Assembly: GCA_903923175.1 (NCBI GenBank)
Contig: CAIXWQ010001303.1
Span: 1-34,051, forward strand
Origin: an uncultured delta proteobacterium
GTDB lineage: Bacteria > Myxococcota_A > Polyangia > Polyangiales > JADJMO01
DNA length: 34,051 nucleotides
Reading direction: 5' to 3'
Every line of letters starts with the position of its first letter. Position 1 is the first letter of the stretch. Positions 32,515 to 34,051 of this stretch are shown piece by piece. The notes under the pieces are model-generated. The model searched no databases. It was not told the DNA's origin and saw only the letters and a program-made list of their open reading frames with translations. The position numbers and the translations under genes are program-made.

Positions 32515-33717
32515 CTACGCCGGCGTCGGCTTCGCGGAGAACTTGCCCGAGCCCCAGCGGACCGCGAGGAGCCCCAGCGTGGCGGCGATCCCCGACGACC
32601 AAGCCCACGCACCGAGCCGCCCGTGCCCGAGCCAGAAGCCGCCGAGCGCCGGCGCGAACACCGCCTCGAGCGAGCCGAGCGACTGCATGATGCCGAGGGC
32701 GGTCCCCTGCTCGCGGGCCGAGGCCGACTGGCTCACCAGGCTGGTGAGCGCGGGGCGCAGCACGCCGGTGCTGAACGCCGACACGCTCGCCACGACGAGC
32801 AACGAGCCGGTGCCGTGGGCGAACGGCAGGCCGAAGTAGCCGATCACCGCGCACAGGAAGCCCGACCAGACGAGCGCCGCGTCGCCGAGCTTCTTCGATA
32901 GCCGGCCGATCAGCCCGCCCTGGATGAGGATCCCGAGGAAGCCCACGTACGCGAAGACGTAGCCGACCTCGCGCGGGCCGAACGCGTGCCCCTTCCACGT
33001 GTACGAGCGCTCGGCGAAGAGCGCGAACCCCGACGTGAAGAGCGAGAAGGCGAACTGGAAGAGGAAGAACTGCGCGAGCAGCCCGCCGAGCACCGGCCGC
33101 TTGAGGAACGTCGCGTAGGTCTCGAGCGCGAACGGGCTCGGCCTCCGCCCTGCGGGGCCCGGGTCGCTCCCTTCGTGATGGATCTTCGGCGGGCCGCCTT
33201 CGAGCAGCGTCGCGGTGGCGATGATGCTCGTGAGCGAGAGGCCGGCGGCGAGGTAGATCGGCGCGTTGAGCCCGTAGCGCGCGAGCTCGCCGGTGACCCA
33301 CGGCCCGATGAAGAAGCCGACCCCGAACGCGATGCCGATCAGCGCGAAGCGCTTGGTGCGCAGGTGCGGCGGCGTGCGATCGGAGATCCATGCCTGCGCG
33401 AGCGACAGGTTGCCCGCGGTGAGGCCGTCGATCACGCGCGCCACGTAGAGCATCCACAGCGACGACGCGCGCGCCATCAGGAGCAGCCCGATCAGCGTGC
33501 CGACCTGGCTCACGAGCAGCATCGGCTTGCGCCCGAAGCGATCGGAGAGCTGCCCGAGCACGGGCGACGAGATCAGCGAGCACGCCGCGAACACCGACAC
33601 GAGCAGCGTCGCCTGCAGCGGCGTCGCTCCGAACGACTCGGAGTAGATCGCGAGCAGCGGGATGACGAGCGTCAGCGCGAAGACGTCGACGAGGACGATG
33701 AGGAAGATCGGGAGCAT
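32515..33717 (-). CDS. MFS transporter (TetA/TCR-like, twelve-helix)
   Basis: I start at ATG 33717, where the first membrane helix begins; the frame is open upstream to 33981, but that part is Arg/Ser-rich and not transporter-like. The product has 400 residues with about twelve membrane helices. The motif A loop between helices 2 and 3 reads G-Q-L-S-D-R-F-G-R-K-P, and a degenerate counterpart (G-R-L-S-K-K-L-G) follows helix 8. The I-D-G-L-T-A-G-N-L-S-L-A-Q-A-W motif on helix 4 is typical of the tetracycline/multidrug-type exporters. The substrate is unknown. No regulator such as TetR adjoins it. No ribosome site is obvious, so the start is less certain than the gene. Confidence 0.88.
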   Translation of the reverse strand: MLPIFLIVLVDVFALTLVIPLLAIYSESFGATPLQATLLVSVFAACSLISSPVLGQLSDRFGRKPMLLVSQVGTLIGLLLMARASSLWMLYVARVIDGLTAGNLSLAQAWISDRTPPHLRTKRFALIGIAFGVGFFIGPWVTGELARYGLNAPIYLAAGLSLTSIIATATLLEGGPPKIHHEGSDPGPAGRRPSPFALETYATFLKRPVLGGLLAQFFLFQFAFSLFTSGFALFAERSYTWKGHAFGPREVGYVFAYVGFLGILIQGGLIGRLSKKLGDAALVWSGFLCAVIGYFGLPFAHGTGSLLVVASVSAFSTGVLRPALTSLVSQSASAREQGTALGIMQSLGSLEAVFAPALGGFWLGHGRLGAWAWSSGIAATLGLLAVRWGSGKFSAKPTPA

Positions 33718-34051
33718 GGGTGGGGACGCGAGGCCTTCGATCGGCTGTGTACTCTCGAGCCGCCCCGAAAGCTCGTGCGCTCCCGGGCTCGCGTCCGCGA
33801 TCGAGCTCCGGTTAGAAGCCGGAGATCGTCCGAGCGCTCGTACGGACGACCGATCGCCGATTCGCCCGGCCGTTCGCCACAGGTTCGGCAACCGTCGTCG
33901 CGGCGGCCGTCGTCGAACCCCGGTTGAAACCTCATCATCCGCCACGATCTCGCCGTCCCCACGATCGTTTTCCGTGAACAAAGAATCGGACAGGCGTGGG
34001 CTTTCGCCGAGCGGTGCAGCCGGTCGATGGTCGGCGGGATGCGAGGCGAGA
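33718..34051. other. Upstream region of the MFS gene to window edge, no gene seen
   Basis: No frame here has convincing coding character. Two short inverted repeats occur: CTCCGG (33806-33811) with CCGGAG (33819-33824), and CGTCCG (33827-33832) with CGGACG (33843-33848). They lie about 90-130 bases upstream of the MFS start and could be regulator sites, but the arms are short. A lower-GC stretch at about 33925-33990 may belong to a promoter or to the next gene outside the window. Confidence 0.4.

Overview
The window is high-GC DNA (almost every third codon position is G or C) with several myxobacterial hallmarks: a very long Kelch/Cys-rich surface protein ending in a MYXO-CTERM sorting signal, a small protein with the DNNCNG-ID motif, lipoproteins with Asp/Ala-rich linkers, and soluble, rearranged chemosensory proteins. 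I infer a member of the Myxococcota, probably Polyangiales-like; no rRNA or other taxonomic marker is present, and no tRNA, IS element or CRISPR array was seen.

Layout. Positions 1-9142 lie on the minus strand: a 3'-truncated surface lipoprotein (about 2190 residues), an HPF/RaiA-like ribosome hibernation factor and a GH18 chitinase-like lipoprotein. Positions 9143-12983 hold a MarC-family membrane protein, a YdeI-type DUF1801 protein, a PAS hybrid histidine kinase and a small XRE regulator. Positions 13635-27663 form one co-directional block of twelve genes, a complete chemosensory system. Positions 27843-33717 are ordinary accessory and metabolic genes: a zinc alcohol dehydrogenase, a small MopE-motif membrane protein, a DUF4442-type hotdog protein, a malectin-like lipoprotein, an acyl-CoA synthetase and an MFS transporter.

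The chemosensory block is the centre of interest. Its order is: cytosolic receptor with a duplicated signalling domain; three-domain CheW; CheB; HEAT-repeat protein; CheR; CheY; STAS protein; second CheY; long helical protein; RsbT-like ATPase; CheA with two HPt domains; J-domain protein with four MshEN-like motifs. Gaps are short and several genes overlap, so most of it is likely co-transcribed. The block joins a receptor-CheW-CheA core and methylation enzymes to an RsbS/RsbT-type pair (partner switching) and to a possible cyclic-di-GMP sensor. No recognised CheZ, CheC or CheX is present, but the long helical protein carries a CheZ-like Asp-x3-Gln motif and an MCP-like helical tip. No flagellar or pilus gene is in the window, so the output is unknown.

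Functional assignments come from reading motifs by eye; no database search was possible. Start codons were chosen from Shine-Dalgarno spacing, lipoprotein signals and domain boundaries.
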